A stretch of DNA of 64,000 nt, from the NCBI GenBank assembly GCA_029706075.1, contig JAINUG010000260.1, forward strand, positions 525,001-589,000, given 5' to 3'. Of the stretch, positions 11,801 through 23,365 are shown piece after piece (the first letter of the stretch is position 1; the number at the start of each line of letters is the position of its first letter). The notes under the pieces are model-generated. The model ran no database searches, was not told where the DNA came from, and saw only the letters and a list, made by a program, of their open reading frames with translations. Source of the DNA: Aldrovandia affinis. Lineage: Eukaryota > Chordata > Actinopteri > Notacanthiformes > Halosauridae. The position numbers and the translations under genes are program-made.

Positions 11801-13282
11801 GGCAAAAAATCATAAAACAAAAAAAGAAATGTCAAGTTTAAACAACCAGACTTGTCAAAACTCTCCTCGTAAATTTGACTAATACAGCATATCAAGCATA
11901 TCAAGGCCATTGGGTGTGGGTTGGACTGGATATTAATATCTAATATAGATATTGGAAACTTGACTATGCATTGTGGAATGTTTAGTGACACAGCAGCAAC
12001 AAGAAAATGACATAAAAATAAAGAAGGATTGTGAGGTACACATTGCTTTATAGAAGAAAAATAGCGCCACAGTTACAATGCAGCAACAATATGTAAGTGA
12101 GTAGTATTGCCAATATTGATTGCCATGCTCTTGTTGTTGCTGTAGTCTGAATGTGGCAGTCTGAATGTTACAATGAAACTTGGTTTTACAATGTTTAAAA
12201 CCCAGTGGCTCAGACAAAGCTTGGTCCCCTTATCTTCATTTGTTTATTACATGTGCATAAGGAACTCAAAATCAGGACCAAACAATGGTAACAAAAACAG
12301 TTACCGCAGTGTTTGAATTCCTTTGAGCAGGGGCTTAAAGTTGGACCTGTCTTCTCTGCCGGGATGTTATTGGTCAATGGGGATCTGGTTAGGTAAGGCT
12401 CAGTTAATCATTACTGAGGAGCAAACATTAGGTTCCCTATTAGTGGGCAGATAAGAAAAAAAGACAGTGAACATTAACAGAGAACCCTACACCACAAAGG
12501 GCAATTCATGGCTGTGCGGATCACATGTGCCTGTGAATAAGCCTGTGTGTTTGTAAGTGTTCATCATTATACGGGTGTGTAATATCTGAAGTCATATGAT
12601 GCGGTTTTTTCCCCAAAGGTCAACAACCTGATTTTTCTTCATTGTAACTGCTTTCCCCCATTCCCATTGTCACATGTGATGTCATAGTATTCTGTGAAGT
12701 GCTTGTGTTCTTTATCAATTTGATAGCTAGGTGGGAATCCAGTTCCTCTTTGCTGATTTTTATGTCAGTGTTCTCTTGCTGGTATATACCGTTAGTCATG
12801 TTGTGTGTGTATGTGCGTGTGTGTGTGTCCGTAAAGAAGTCTCTGCTTGGCAACCTTCCCGTCCGTGGAGTTTCCCCTATGGCTCGCAGGACAGCTGCTT
12901 CCAGTGTTGCTCAAATTAGGGCTATGAAAGTTCTGAAGACATTAAAGATCCCTCTCTAAAGTAACATCTCTACTATTGTTTCAGCTTTAATTCATTCATC
13001 CATAAATTTAGGCTGACTTTAAACCATTGCAAACCATGAACATGAATGTCACAGAATGGAAAACCAAGCTTGTTTGCACTTGCCTGTGACTTTGTTGCCT
13101 ATAAAGTTCTATAATTAAATAATCAAACAGGGAACAATTATTTCATTGCCAAAAAATAATCTCAAAATGTATTAATCTGGATTTGCTCCGTGAGTATGAC
13201 CCTATCGCTCACCCATCTGTTGTTTTAATGATTGGCAGGAGCCAACAATAACTTTAAAGGAGTATTCTGAATTTTTTACATA
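11801..13282. other. Non-coding, no gene seen
   Basis: Includes a short (TG)n stretch at 12800-12830. No recognisable protein or repeat family otherwise. Confidence 0.3.
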
Positions 13283-13659
13283 CAATGGGGGAAATAAGTA
13301 TTGAACACATCAACATTTTGTCCAGTAAATGTATTTCCAATGAGCCTATTCAAGTGAAATTTGCACCAGACTTTGGTATTAACTCAAAACATCCAGACAA
13401 AAAATCTAAACATTAAAGTCCATATGTAAATAAAGTTATGTGTAATAAAGTGGAATGAAACAGGAAAAAAGTATTGAACACACTAAGAAAAAGCAGTACA
13501 CCACAGCAAGGAAAGGCAAGGAACCAGCTGAAACCATAACTAATTAGGAGGCAACTCTACCTCCAGTCTGTGCTAATTAATGTCAGCTGGGTTAGAATAT
13601 ATTGATGGGCTATAAAAGGTTTTTTTTTTGTTACCAAGGTGCCACACAAGAAACATCTA

Positions 13660-14684
13660 ATGATGGGTAAAAGCAAAGAGCTCTCTCAAGACCTTCGCAA
13701 CCAGATTGTTGCAAAACATGAAAATGGAATTGGCTACAGACGTATTTCACAACTTCTGAATCTTCCAGTAAGCACCATTGGGGGCATTATCCGTAAGTGG
13801 AAGCAACATCACTCCACCATCAACCGGCCACGCACAGGAGCTCCTCGCAAGATTTCTGATCAGGGAGTCAGAAGGATACTTAGAAGAGTAGCCAAAGAGC
13901 CAAGGACCACTAGGAAAGAGCTCCAGAAAGACTTGGAGGCAGCAGGTACAACTGTGACAGAAAGGACAGTAGGCAATGCACTCCACCGCCATGGCCTCTG
14001 TGCACGCTCAGCCCGCAAGACTCCACTACTGAAAAAAAGACATGTTGAAGCTCGTTTAAAGTTTGCCAAACAACATTTGGACAAGCCAGTGAACTACTGG
14101 GAGCATGTACTCTGGTCAGATGAGACCAAAATTGAACTTTTGGCTGTCACACAACACACCATGTTTGGAGGAGAAATGGCACTGCACATCATCCGAATAA
14201 CACTATACCAACAGTGAAGTTTGGAGGTGGAAGTATCATGATGTGGGGCTGTTTCTCCTTTCGTGTTACTGGCAGACTTCATATCATTGAAGGAACAATG
14301 AATGGAGCCATGTACAGAGAGATTCTTGAGTTGAACCTGCTGCCATCCACCAGGATGCTGAGGATGAGACGTGGGTGGACCTTCCAGCAGGACAACGATC
14401 CAAAGCGTACAGCAAAGGAAACTCGCAATTGGTTTCAGAGAAAGAAAATCAACTTGTTGGAATGGCCCAGTCAATCACCTGACTTAAACCCAATTGAACA
14501 TTTGTGGAAGCATCTGACGATCCAGATTCACAAGAGAGCCCCCCGCAATCTTCAAGATTGAAAGACAATCTGTGTAGAGGAATGGGCCAAAATCACACCT
14601 GAATACTGCGGGCGATTAGTTACTTCATACAGAAAGCGCCTTGAAGCTGTCATTACAAACAAAGGCTTCTCCACTAAGTATTGA
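13660..14684 (+). pseudogene. Tc1-like transposase, frameshifted
   Basis: A DD34E transposase. The N-terminal paired-like helix-turn-helix ([32 protein letters not shown]) and a second DNA-binding helix segment with a GRPR-like hook ([12 protein letters not shown]) are followed by the first catalytic Asp in [10 protein letters not shown] (about 14115). One missing base just after it shifts the frame; reading resumes with [12 protein letters not shown]. The second Asp is in FQQDNDPKR (about 14390) and the Glu in [11 protein letters not shown] (about 14500). A TGA near 14559 then cuts the last 40 codons, which are still readable to KGFSTKY at 14684. All three catalytic residues survive, but the gene cannot make a full protein. 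Confidence 0.9.
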
Positions 14685-14887
14685 ATTAATTTCAGTTAGT
14701 GTGTTCAATACTTTTTTCCTATGTCATTCCACTTTATTGCACATAACTTTATTTACATATGGACTTTAATGTTTAGATTTTTTGTCTGGATTTCTTGAGT
14801 TAATACCAAAGTCTGGTGCAAATTTCACTTGAATGGCCTCATTGGAAATACATTTACTGGGAAAAATGTTGATGTGTTCAGTACTTA

Positions 14888-16322
14888 CAGTGGGGAAAAT
14901 AAGTATTTCACCCCCTGCTGATTTTGTGAGTTTGCCCCCTTACAAAGAAAGGAACGGAACGGTCGGTCTATAAATTTCATGGTAGGTTCATCTTAACAGT
15001 GAGAGACTGTTTTTTTTACAAAATCCCAGAAAATCACATTATATGAATTTTAAACATTTATTTGTGTTTTATTGAGGAAAATAAGTATTTCACCCCCTAT
15101 CAAAACAGCAAGAATTCTGGCTCCCACAGACCGGTTATGTGACCAGGAGGCACACAGATTAGTCCTCTTACTTAATTAGTACTCCTAATTAAGTACTCGT
15201 TACCTGTATAAAAGACAACTGTCCACAGAATCAATCAATGAATCAGATTCCAACCTCTCCACAATGGGCAAGACCAAAGAATTGTCTAAGGACATCAGGG
15301 ACAAAATTGTAGACCTGCACAAGACTGGAATGGGCTACAAGACCATTGGCAAGCAGCTTGGTGAGAAGGAGTCAACTGTTGGTGCGATAATTAGAAAATG
15401 GAAGAAACACCAATTGACCATCAATCTCCCTCGGTCTGGGGCTCCACGCAAGATCTCACCTCGTGGAGTGAACCTGATCATGAGAAAGGTGAGGGAACAA
15501 CCCAGAACTACACGGCTGGAGCTTGTTGATGATCTCAAGGCAGCTGGGACCACAGTCACCAAGATGACCATTGGTAACACACTACGCCGTAATGGATTGA
15601 AATCCTGTAGTGCCCGCAAGGTCCCCCTTCTCAAGAAGGCACATGTACAGGCTCGTCTGAAGTTTGCCAATGAGCACCTGGATGATTCAGAGGAGGCTTG
15701 GGAGAAAGTGCTGTGGTCAGATGAGACTAAAATCGAGCTATTTGGCATGAACTCGACTCGTCGTGTTTGGAGGAAGAAAAAAGCTGCCTTGGACCCCAAG
15801 AACACCATCCCCATCGTCAAGCATGGCGATGGAAACATTATGCTTTGGGGCTGTTTCTCTGCTAAGGGCACAGGACGACTTCACCGGATCGAGGGGAGGA
15901 TGAATGGGGCCATGTACCGGGAAATCTTGGGTGAGAACCTCCTTCCCTCAGCCAGGACACTGAAAATGGATTTCTAAGGATTTGGAGAGGATCTGCAAAG
16001 AGGAGTGGGCCAAAATCCCTCCTGGGATCTGCGCAAACTTGGTGACCAACTACAAGAAACGTCTGACCGCTGTGCTTGCCAACAAGGGTTTCTCCACCAA
16101 GTACTGAGTCATGTTTTGCTAGGGGGTGAAATACTTATTTTCCTCAATAAAACACAAATAAATGTTTAAAATTCATATAATGTGATTTTCTGTTTTTTTT
16201 AAATATGTTCTGTCTCTCACTGTTAAGATGAACCTACCATGAAAATTATAGACCGTTCCTTTCTTTGTAAGGGGGCAAACTCACAAAATCAGCAGGGGGT
16301 GAAATGCTTATTTTCCCCACTG
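14888..16322 (+). mobile_element. Tc1-like transposon 2, nested in transposon 1
   Basis: A 1435-bp element starting CAGTGGGGAAAATAAGTATT and ending AATGCTTATTTTCCCCACTG, with inverted repeats of about 200 bp (14888-15110 and 16117-16322). It is flanked by TA at 14886-14887 and 16323-16324. The sequence outside these TAs joins to form the intact right terminus of transposon 1, so it landed there after transposon 1 was in place. Confidence 0.93.
15264..16107 (+). pseudogene. Tc1-like transposase with internal deletion
   Basis: The ORF runs 237 codons from [19 protein letters not shown] through both helix-turn-helix halves, the GAPRKIS hook, [10 protein letters not shown] (first catalytic Asp) and [21 protein letters not shown], then stops after TLKMDF at 15977. 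The following bases (15974-16107) read [34 protein letters not shown] in another frame, the normal C-terminus. The segment carrying the second Asp and the Glu (QxDNDPKH and SPDLNPIE), roughly 190 bp, is deleted. It could not catalyse transposition. Confidence 0.9.
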
Positions 16323-16338
16323 TATTTCCCCCATTGTA

Positions 16339-17634
16339 TGTGATATTTTCTAAACGTAAATAAATAATTTATGCAGATTAACATATTATTTTCCATTGGG
16401 GAGCCTATTTACTGTTAATACTCAAGATGAACTATTAACAAACCAATGTAAATCTGAAAAGCACATTTTTAAAACAATAATTTCTAAATAATCTATTGCT
16501 ACTTAGGCAGTTTATTGCCCATTTACTGTCTGGTCACTGTTAACTAAATACTTTTTATTACTCATCCTATAGTAACTGACAGTAATGTTCTTGTGAATTG
16601 CTTTCTACCAATAGGCCCTAACAAAATGTCATTATGAATTTGTCATTATGACGTCAAATGCATCACAGTACAGTAAAGCCTCCTCATTGGACAAGGGGAC
16701 TGGGAGCCATTCATTAGCTGGGCCAATGCCATCTCTCACTGATGAATCATCACACCAGAGCTGAAAGGATAGGGGGGGGGTGAGTGGGCATTCTGTGACT
16801 CAAAGTAGAAAGGGGTACTCACAGCCGCTGTCCATTATCAGTTTGGTCGTTGAAGGCTGCAAAATACTGTTCTACAGAACCTTTACTGCTTCTTTTTATT
16901 ATTCCGGAGACCTAACTCCTCCCACCGTTTTTAAGAGAGACATACCAAACTTCACTACCCGACCCCTATTAGTTATACAGTTAGTACTTTTTTACTATAA
17001 AGCTTTTAAAAAATAGCCTACATTGACTTAACATTGGTGGAAAGACTTCAGCGTGCAAACTTCTGTTAAACAAACTAGCAACAGAATTACTGTACGGTAA
17101 CAGAACTCTGACGAAGTCCTAAGCCTCAGAGATATGAACCCCAGAGGTACAGACTGGCAGTAGCATACTCATCAAGTGCTTTTTTGCCACGGGTGCAAAA
17201 AGGTGAGCATTGAATCAAAATTGATAACACTTTCCATTGATTAAAAAAAAGGGACATGTCTTAACACTAAATCAACAGTGTTTGGAATAGAGACGGGCCA
17301 GATCAAAATAAAACGTTTCACACCAGTGTACGTATCCTACTCTTAGCATTGGTGACGAAGGACACTGGTGTGTGGAACATCTAAAACTGAAAGTTCCGAA
17401 TGATGATGTGACAATCACTGCTTATGTTAACTGGCTAGTAATAAGCTATTCAACACTCAATAGAAATACTCAAGATGAATGCATTATATCATGAACAATA
17501 GGGGCTGCTGGTTAAGGCATTGTTCTAGTGTGTGGATGAGCCCCACCGTCTGGTATTGAATCCATAGTGCCAGTTCCAACTGTACCCAGCAGCTCCATGG
17601 GGCTATGCATAATCGGTGGTAGAAGGTGCCCTGC
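16339..17634. other. Non-coding, AT-rich, no gene seen
   Basis: No ORF or repeat recognised. A G run lies at 16772-16779. Confidence 0.3.
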
Positions 17635-17890
17635 AGTATTATTATACCTGTACACTACATTGTACAGGTATAGTGACACTGCAGTGCTGTGCAGGTATTA
17701 TAAAAGTGTAGCGTTCAGGTATAACGATGCTGTAGCGATGTGCAGGTATCATAATAATGTAGTGTACACTGATAGTATAATGATACTGTAGTAATGTGTA
17801 AGTTTAATAATACTGTAGTGCTGTACATACACAAGAATAAAGTAGTTTACCAGTATCATGATACTGTAGTTCTGCACAGGTATAATTATA
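17635..17890. repeat. Degenerate minisatellite, unit about 30-40 bp
   Basis: Imperfect copies of a unit like ATACTGTAGTGCTGTGCAGGTAT follow one another seven or so times, with TGTAGTG or TGCAGTG at regular spacing and GGTAT(A/T)AT between. Divergence is high. Confidence 0.6.
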
Positions 17891-17978
17891 CACTTTACTT
17901 TTCTTTTTTGCACAAAGATTTTTTTAGAACAAACATTTCTCATATCGCTTGACTACTACTTGTATTGTTGTACTGCTA

Positions 17979-18880
17979 CTACATTTTACATTTTAAGCAT
18001 TTAGCAGACGCTCTTATCCAGAGCGACTTACAAGATGTGCATCAATACATGGTAGGAACAATCAGTTAGCGCACGAGATCAGTGCAGGAATACAGCAATA
18101 GACATCATTGCAGGCATCTGCGTACCATACCTGTAACACCGGGAAGGAAAAGGTATTTTACAATGTTTACAAAATTAACATTTTTTTTTTTTTTTTTTTT
18201 TTAATAAAGAGTATAGTGTTGAACAAGAAAACAGTGGTGAAGACAATTTAGCTAGATGGACAGAGATCAGGGGTAGTGGAGTCTGAAGAGGTGGGTTTTG
18301 AGTCTCTTGCGGAAGATTGGAAGTGATTCCGCAGTCCTGACCAATTGCGGGAGGTCGTTCCACCAACGAGGGACCAGGACAGAGAAGAGGCGAGACCGCG
18401 AGGAGCGGCTGCCAGGCGCCCGGAGGGATGGGGCAGTCAGTCTGCCAGCGGAGGCGGAGCGGAGAGGTCTGGACGGGGTGTAGGGCGTGATGAGTGACTG
18501 GAGGTATGGGGGAGCAGTACCTCTGGCCGCTTGAAAAGCAAGCACCAGTGACTTGAATCTGATGCGTGCTGCGATGGGGAGCCAGTGCAGAGAGGAGAGT
18601 AGAGGGGTGACGTGGGTGAACTTCGGCTGGTTGAACACCAGGCGAGCAGCAGCGTTCTGGACTAGTTGCAGTGGCTTGATGGCACAGGCCGGAAGGCCTG
18701 CCAGCAAGGAGTTGCAGTAGTCCAGACGTGAGATCACCAGGGCCTGGACCAGGAGTTGAGTGGCCTCTTGGGTGAGGAACGGTCGGATCCTCCGGATGTT
18801 GTGGAGGGAGAAACGGCAGGTCCGAGTGATCGCTGCAATATGGCTCGAGAAGCACAGCACTTTCAATGCTACTACTAAAG
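17979..18880 (-). mobile_element. L2-type LINE, 5'-truncated 3' end
   Basis: The minus strand encodes an intact tail of an L2-clade reverse-transcriptase ORF: HIAAITRTCRFSLHNIRRI, QALVISRLDYCNSLLAGLP, PLQLVQNAAARLVF, HVTPLLSSLHWLPI, VPRWWNDLPQLVR and [16 protein letters not shown]. It is followed by an A-rich spacer and the tail GTAAGTCGCTCTGGATAAGAG ending at about 17980. The upstream part is lost near 18.88 kb. Confidence 0.85.
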
Positions 18881-18934
18881 TACTTATTATACTTACTTGG
18901 AGTAGTAATATAATATATATAATAATATAAGTAG

Positions 18935-19020
18935 TCCCCACTGGGGCTACATATACTGAAAATGTATGCATTCACTACTGTAAGTCGCTTTGGATAAAAG
19001 CGTCTGCTAAATGGCATATA
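18935..19020 (+). mobile_element. SINE family A, 3' half
   Basis: CCCACTGGGGCTACATATACTGAAAATGTATGCATTCA is followed by CTGTAAGTCGCTTTGGATAA and CGTCTGCTAAATGGCATAT, nearly identical to the copy at 19520-19675. The tRNA-derived head is missing. Confidence 0.7.
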
Positions 19021-19360
19021 TTAATATACTCTTTTAAATATAACACTTGGAAAGCAAACAGTCTTGTTTCTCCTAATCAGGAAGTATGGGGCCCCTTGGT
19101 CAGCCAGCGTGAAGTGGAGTGGGTGGGTGGGTGTACGGAACTGCATAGTCAGGCAGATGTCAGTTGTTGATATGAAAGACACATTACCCAATGTGTCTTT
19201 AAACTAATGAAAAACAGACACAAAATCGAGTGGTTTTATCCATTAATAGCCACAGAGGAACAGACACACACACACACACACAAAACGGAGAGTGAGAGGC
19301 CGCTTGTTGGGGAGGTAGAGGAAGTCTCGCTTTCGACTGCTCTTTGAGCCAGCGTGTGTT

Positions 19361-19450
19361 CGTCGATTGGAATGCGCGTGGGCGCGGCGCAAAAGCCGGC
19401 AGCTAAAAATAGACTGGAATATAAAGGAGCCGGGCTCGAGCACTGCAGCG
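19361..19450 (+). promoter_or_regulatory. Orphan core promoter: CCAAT, MEF2 and TATA motifs
   Basis: GATTGG (inverted CCAAT) at 19365-19370, CTAAAAATAG (exact MEF2 consensus YTAWWWWTAR) at 19403-19412 and TATAAAGG at 19420-19427, in GC-richer DNA with a predicted start near 19450. The spacing is that of a TATA promoter on the plus strand. No coding exon follows in the window that I can identify. Confidence 0.4.
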
Positions 19451-19519
19451 AGAGGGACCGACTCCACGAGGCGCCCTCAACTGCCTGCAACTTTACGGGA
19501 AACGGTGACGTTCTTAGTG

Positions 19520-19678
19520 GTGGTTCTGTGTGGCTCAGTAGGCCAAGAATGGCGTTGGCAAGGCTTAGGTTGTGTGTTCAATTCCCACTGGGACTACATA
19601 TACTGAAAAATTTATGCATTCATTACTGTAAATCGCTTTGGATAAAAGCGTCTGCTAAATGGCATATCTTTATATTAT
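19520..19678 (+). mobile_element. SINE family A, full copy
   Basis: tRNA-derived head with A box TGGCTCAGTAGG and B box TGTTCAATTCCC, a short body (ACATATACTGAAAAATTTATGC), then the L2-type tail GTAAATCGCTTTGGATAAAAG and TGCTAAATGGCATAT, ending in AT-rich DNA. Another near-full copy is at 58803-58975. Confidence 0.82.
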
Positions 19679-21606
19679 ATATCGTCTTAGGCAGCGGTAG
19701 GCTAACAATTCAAGTGAACATTCCGAGTTCCAAGTCTTTCTCATACACAATAGACAGGATTGGGAGGGTGGGGCAACACTAACAATATAACAAATTTATT
19801 GTTGTTACCGCAACAAATGTAACTAACAAACACAGGTTTAAAAATAGATAGTGCCAGGTGGTTATAAGAGGACACACACATAATAACATTTCCACTTCCT
19901 CCAGGTACGATACACCTTAGCCTGGACTCAGGACCGGACCTTCCCCAAATGTGGGCAGGAGTGGGCCTGGATGAATTATCTGTGTGTACTGTGGAACGAG
20001 GAACCAAAACGCTTTCACCTACACATACACCTACCTGTCATAAATGATCAAACAATGCAGCAAAGAAAGGTCTTTGCTTTTTTTGCTTTGCTGTTGAAAA
20101 TGAAAAACAGTGTAGGTGTGTGTGTGACGTGATTTGTTAGGTATTCTCTCAGGAAGGCCACTCAGATGACATATTAAGGGCGTGATTTTGGATTCAAAAC
20201 ACAGCCTTGCAGGTTCATATTCAGCTCAGTAAGATGACGGATGTGGACAATAAAATAGAATATTATGTCAAAACTAAGCTGTGTAAAGATCAGAGTGTTC
20301 ACACACCTTAATCGAATAGGGAGAACAATAGAGAACAATATATCATAATAGAGGAGAAAACCTTCCACACACAGTATCTCTTGCAAAAATTCACCTTTTA
20401 ATCCACCAGAAGTTTCTTTCCTCTTTATTATAAACATAAGCCACTTAAAACAAACTCCATATATGTATATTATATATTAAATTGAGTTTATAAACAATTA
20501 GTTCCCATATTTTGTTTTGATGTGTTGAATTGTAGAACCAATTTTATATATAGCACAAATATATCAAAAATAAATTAAAATGAGTGGGGGGAAATAGCCA
20601 TTGATATGACCAAGGCCAAAGACGGCCTTGTTTAGCCAGCCTATTAAAGAGGTTCCCAAACGTTTTAACCACAATAAACCCTCCTACCTTAAAATAACCT
20701 CCATGTGACTCAGAACCCCCAGCTTAATAAGATGGTAACTGTTTTATCTCCTTTATCCAGCACCCACTACAGGCCACAATGCAGTGGCTATTTAATACAC
20801 AAGTACAACTACGCATGTCTAAATTGCGATCTTATTCTATCATGGATCTATATAAATGTAGCCAATATGCAAATCTAGATGTAGCCATTTAGTACAATAC
20901 AAACATTTAATAGTTACAATAATCACAATATTAGCAAGAATGTGTGAACCAGATAAGTCTTTATTTTATTTTAAAATATCAATAAAATATATAATTCATG
21001 ATATATTGAAATGTAAACAAAATATTCTTGAATAATTTTTTTCAGGTTTGCTGAGGACCACATGGGACTCCGTTTGGGGAAGTCCTGACCTAGCATGCCA
21101 CAGGTATGACATTTTCTAAAGCCACTTTTCTGTCTCTCCTATGTGGCAAGAGTTACCTAGTTAGTATTGTGAATTGTCAGAAAGCTTATATCCAACCCTC
21201 CCACTCCAAAGATGTAATCTAATCCAAATGGTGGTCATCGCACTGGTAACAAAACCTGCCCCCCCCATGCCTGAGTCCCCCAGTCATAGTGACAACTTTC
21301 AGCTGAATGGCAGCATTTCCCCTCCAATCTGCTGGTTAGACAGGAAGTTAAAACCAGAGCTGGAATTCTGCTGGATTTTAGGCTCCAGACATTTTTACAC
21401 ACCCGTTTCACAGCAAATTACCAGTACGGACAAGACTGGGGCTTTGAGATGGCAGACGCTGCTAGGAATGGCCATATTGTCACTTATGTGCCATCACTGA
21501 ATGAGAAAGCAGAGAAGTTAAAAGAATAGTTAGGAATGATCTTAACAGCCATAGTGAGTTCTTGTGATTTGGATGTGTAGCATGAAAAAGGACACAGCGT
21601 TTTGTA
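19679..21606. other. Non-coding, AT-rich, no gene seen
   Basis: Downstream of relb; contains no recognised coding sequence or repeat family. Confidence 0.3.
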
Positions 21607-22880
21607 TTTATTTAGTTTAATAAAAAACCAAGTACTTCAGACACATGATTGGACGAGAGAAAGTCAACAGCAGAAAGAGTTAGGTACAAAAGACAACACA
21701 AAATACACAAGGACAGATTTTAACAACATCCACAAGGCTCACACTCCTCTCACCTGCCTTCTCACTCTTCTCACCTTATGCAAGCATGCTAAATGTTGTT
21801 GACACATTACTGTTTTCAAAATGGCTTAAGTCCTTTACACTGTGTGGCTAAATCATTTTCTGAAGACACATATCAGCATATATTGTCAGAATGGATACTG
21901 TTTTACCTATATGAAAACTATGAATACTACTATATACTATTCTAAAAGGTTTTTTTGTCCTTATCTACCGTAAATGTTGGAATTCTTAGACCTTAAGTAC
22001 ACATGAAACTAAATTCTGGTGGAAGTGCTTTTTCAGAATGTATTTCAGAAAAACGATTGTTTTGTAATTGGGCTTCAGGCTATCATATCTCGTGGGTATA
22101 TGCTCAGGCCAAGTTGTCCTTCTTTATGAACCATTTATAAACTCTTCTTCACAGCAGTACAATATATTTTAGATCTTCCACAATACCAATAAAAAAAACG
22201 AGTTACACTGAAACAAATGTCTTTCGCTACAGATAGGAGCGGTTGCTGGGTTCCCCTCGTCTCAATCGAACGAAATCTCAATTTAGTCTTGGGTGACCGT
22301 GACCAAGCGACCCCTGAGACATGGCCAATGGCGATGTGTGGTAGGCATTTTTTCCCCTTGTCTCCTTGTTGCCTGGTAACAGGATTCCCTTTAAAGAACC
22401 ACGGGGGTTGAGGCTGAGGCCCATTGACAATGAACAGAGTGGGGGTGGGGGGTGGGGGGTGGCTACCTTGCATCTGCCAACACTGTACATTGCTGGCAAC
22501 TCGCTGTTGCCATTTTTAGTAAAAAGCTTTTCTGGAATGTTCTAATCATCGCTTCAACACTACAGCGAAGCGAGGGGGTCCCTGCGCGAATGTACCTGCC
22601 ACACGTGAAAAGGTCCACAAGACTAGAGGCAGAGCACCACTGTTCAAATTGTCTGTGGTCCACCATGTACCAGCTAGGGTGTTTAAGCGCAATCGAGCTG
22701 ACTTTCGGCACAGCGCGGAAAACCGCTCGCGTCAAGTCCGGTCAGTCAGTGTGTTTGCTTCCTCACACAGACAGGCCGAAAGGTGAGCCCTTTGTCCGAG
22801 GACAGGACTCGCGGGCCTCCCGGCGCGGTCGAAAATCAGCTGTGCGTAATCATTGGAATAGTAACAGTGATGACTCATGC
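21607..22880 (-). other. relb: probable relb 3' UTR with candidate poly(A) signal
   Basis: No coding potential follows the relb stop. The first AATAAA on the minus strand that I find is at 21612-21607, giving a 3' UTR of about 1.27 kb. A C-rich stretch (plus-strand GGGGTGGGGGG) lies at 22440-22461. The UTR end is inferred only from the hexamer; transcript data are lacking. Confidence 0.4.
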
Positions 22881-23365
22881 TTACTCTCTTACTCGGTCTT
22901 CAGCGGGGTCCTCTTGGTCGCTGGGCCCGCCCCGCGGGTCGAGGGGCTGGCCGTTGGGGTGCATCCCGTTCAGCAACTGGCCGCTGTAGGAGTTGAAGTA
23001 CATGTCGTTGTAGAAGTTCATGTCCTGCTGCGACCCGCTGTTGAGATCCATTCCCAAGTTGGAGTTTGGGTCTTGGCTGAATGCATTGTGGAGCCCGTAG
23101 TTCAGATGGGGCAGCGGCTCCTGGAAGCCTGCGGCAGCCGAGCCATCCAAGACCTGGAAGACCCCACTGAGGAGGGTCTGGATTTCGGCAGATTCGAGCA
23201 TTATGTCCAGGCTGGGGCAGATGTTGTCCTCCTGCTTGATGTCCATGGGGACAGAGGGGTAGTGGATCTCCTCCATCGTCTGCACCGGCTGGGGCAGGGC
23301 CATCTCCGGGACGATGAAGGGCAGTGGGGCGAAGTGGTGCGAGGAGCCGGGTTCGGTAACGGTCA
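22881..23365 (-). CDS. relb: relb last coding exon (transactivation domain)
   Basis: 485 nt, acceptor TTCTCTGTAG|TGACCGTT, ending in a stop at 22881-22883. It encodes about 160 residues rich in Asp, Glu, Ser, Pro, Gln and Asn, with MDIKQEDN and a C-terminal acidic stretch, as expected of a RelB transactivation domain. The likely 3' untranslated region continues below 22880. Confidence 0.88.

Larger units (their letters stand above)
13283..16336 (+). mobile_element. Tc1-like transposon 1 (host of a nested element)
   Basis: Terminal inverted repeats of about 200 bp: the left begins CAATGGGGGAAATAAGTATT at 13283; the right covers about 14697-14887 and is completed by TTTCCCCCATTG at 16325-16336. 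Both ends are flanked by TA (13281-13282 and 16337-16338), the Tc1/mariner target duplication. The element without its insert is about 1.6 kb, normal for Tc1. The right repeat is split by transposon 2. Confidence 0.93.

Noticed and set aside
19361..19510. First exon of muscle creatine kinase, suggested by the MEF2/TATA promoter and 19q13 synteny
   Set aside because: No creatine kinase coding exon is found downstream on the plus strand within the window.
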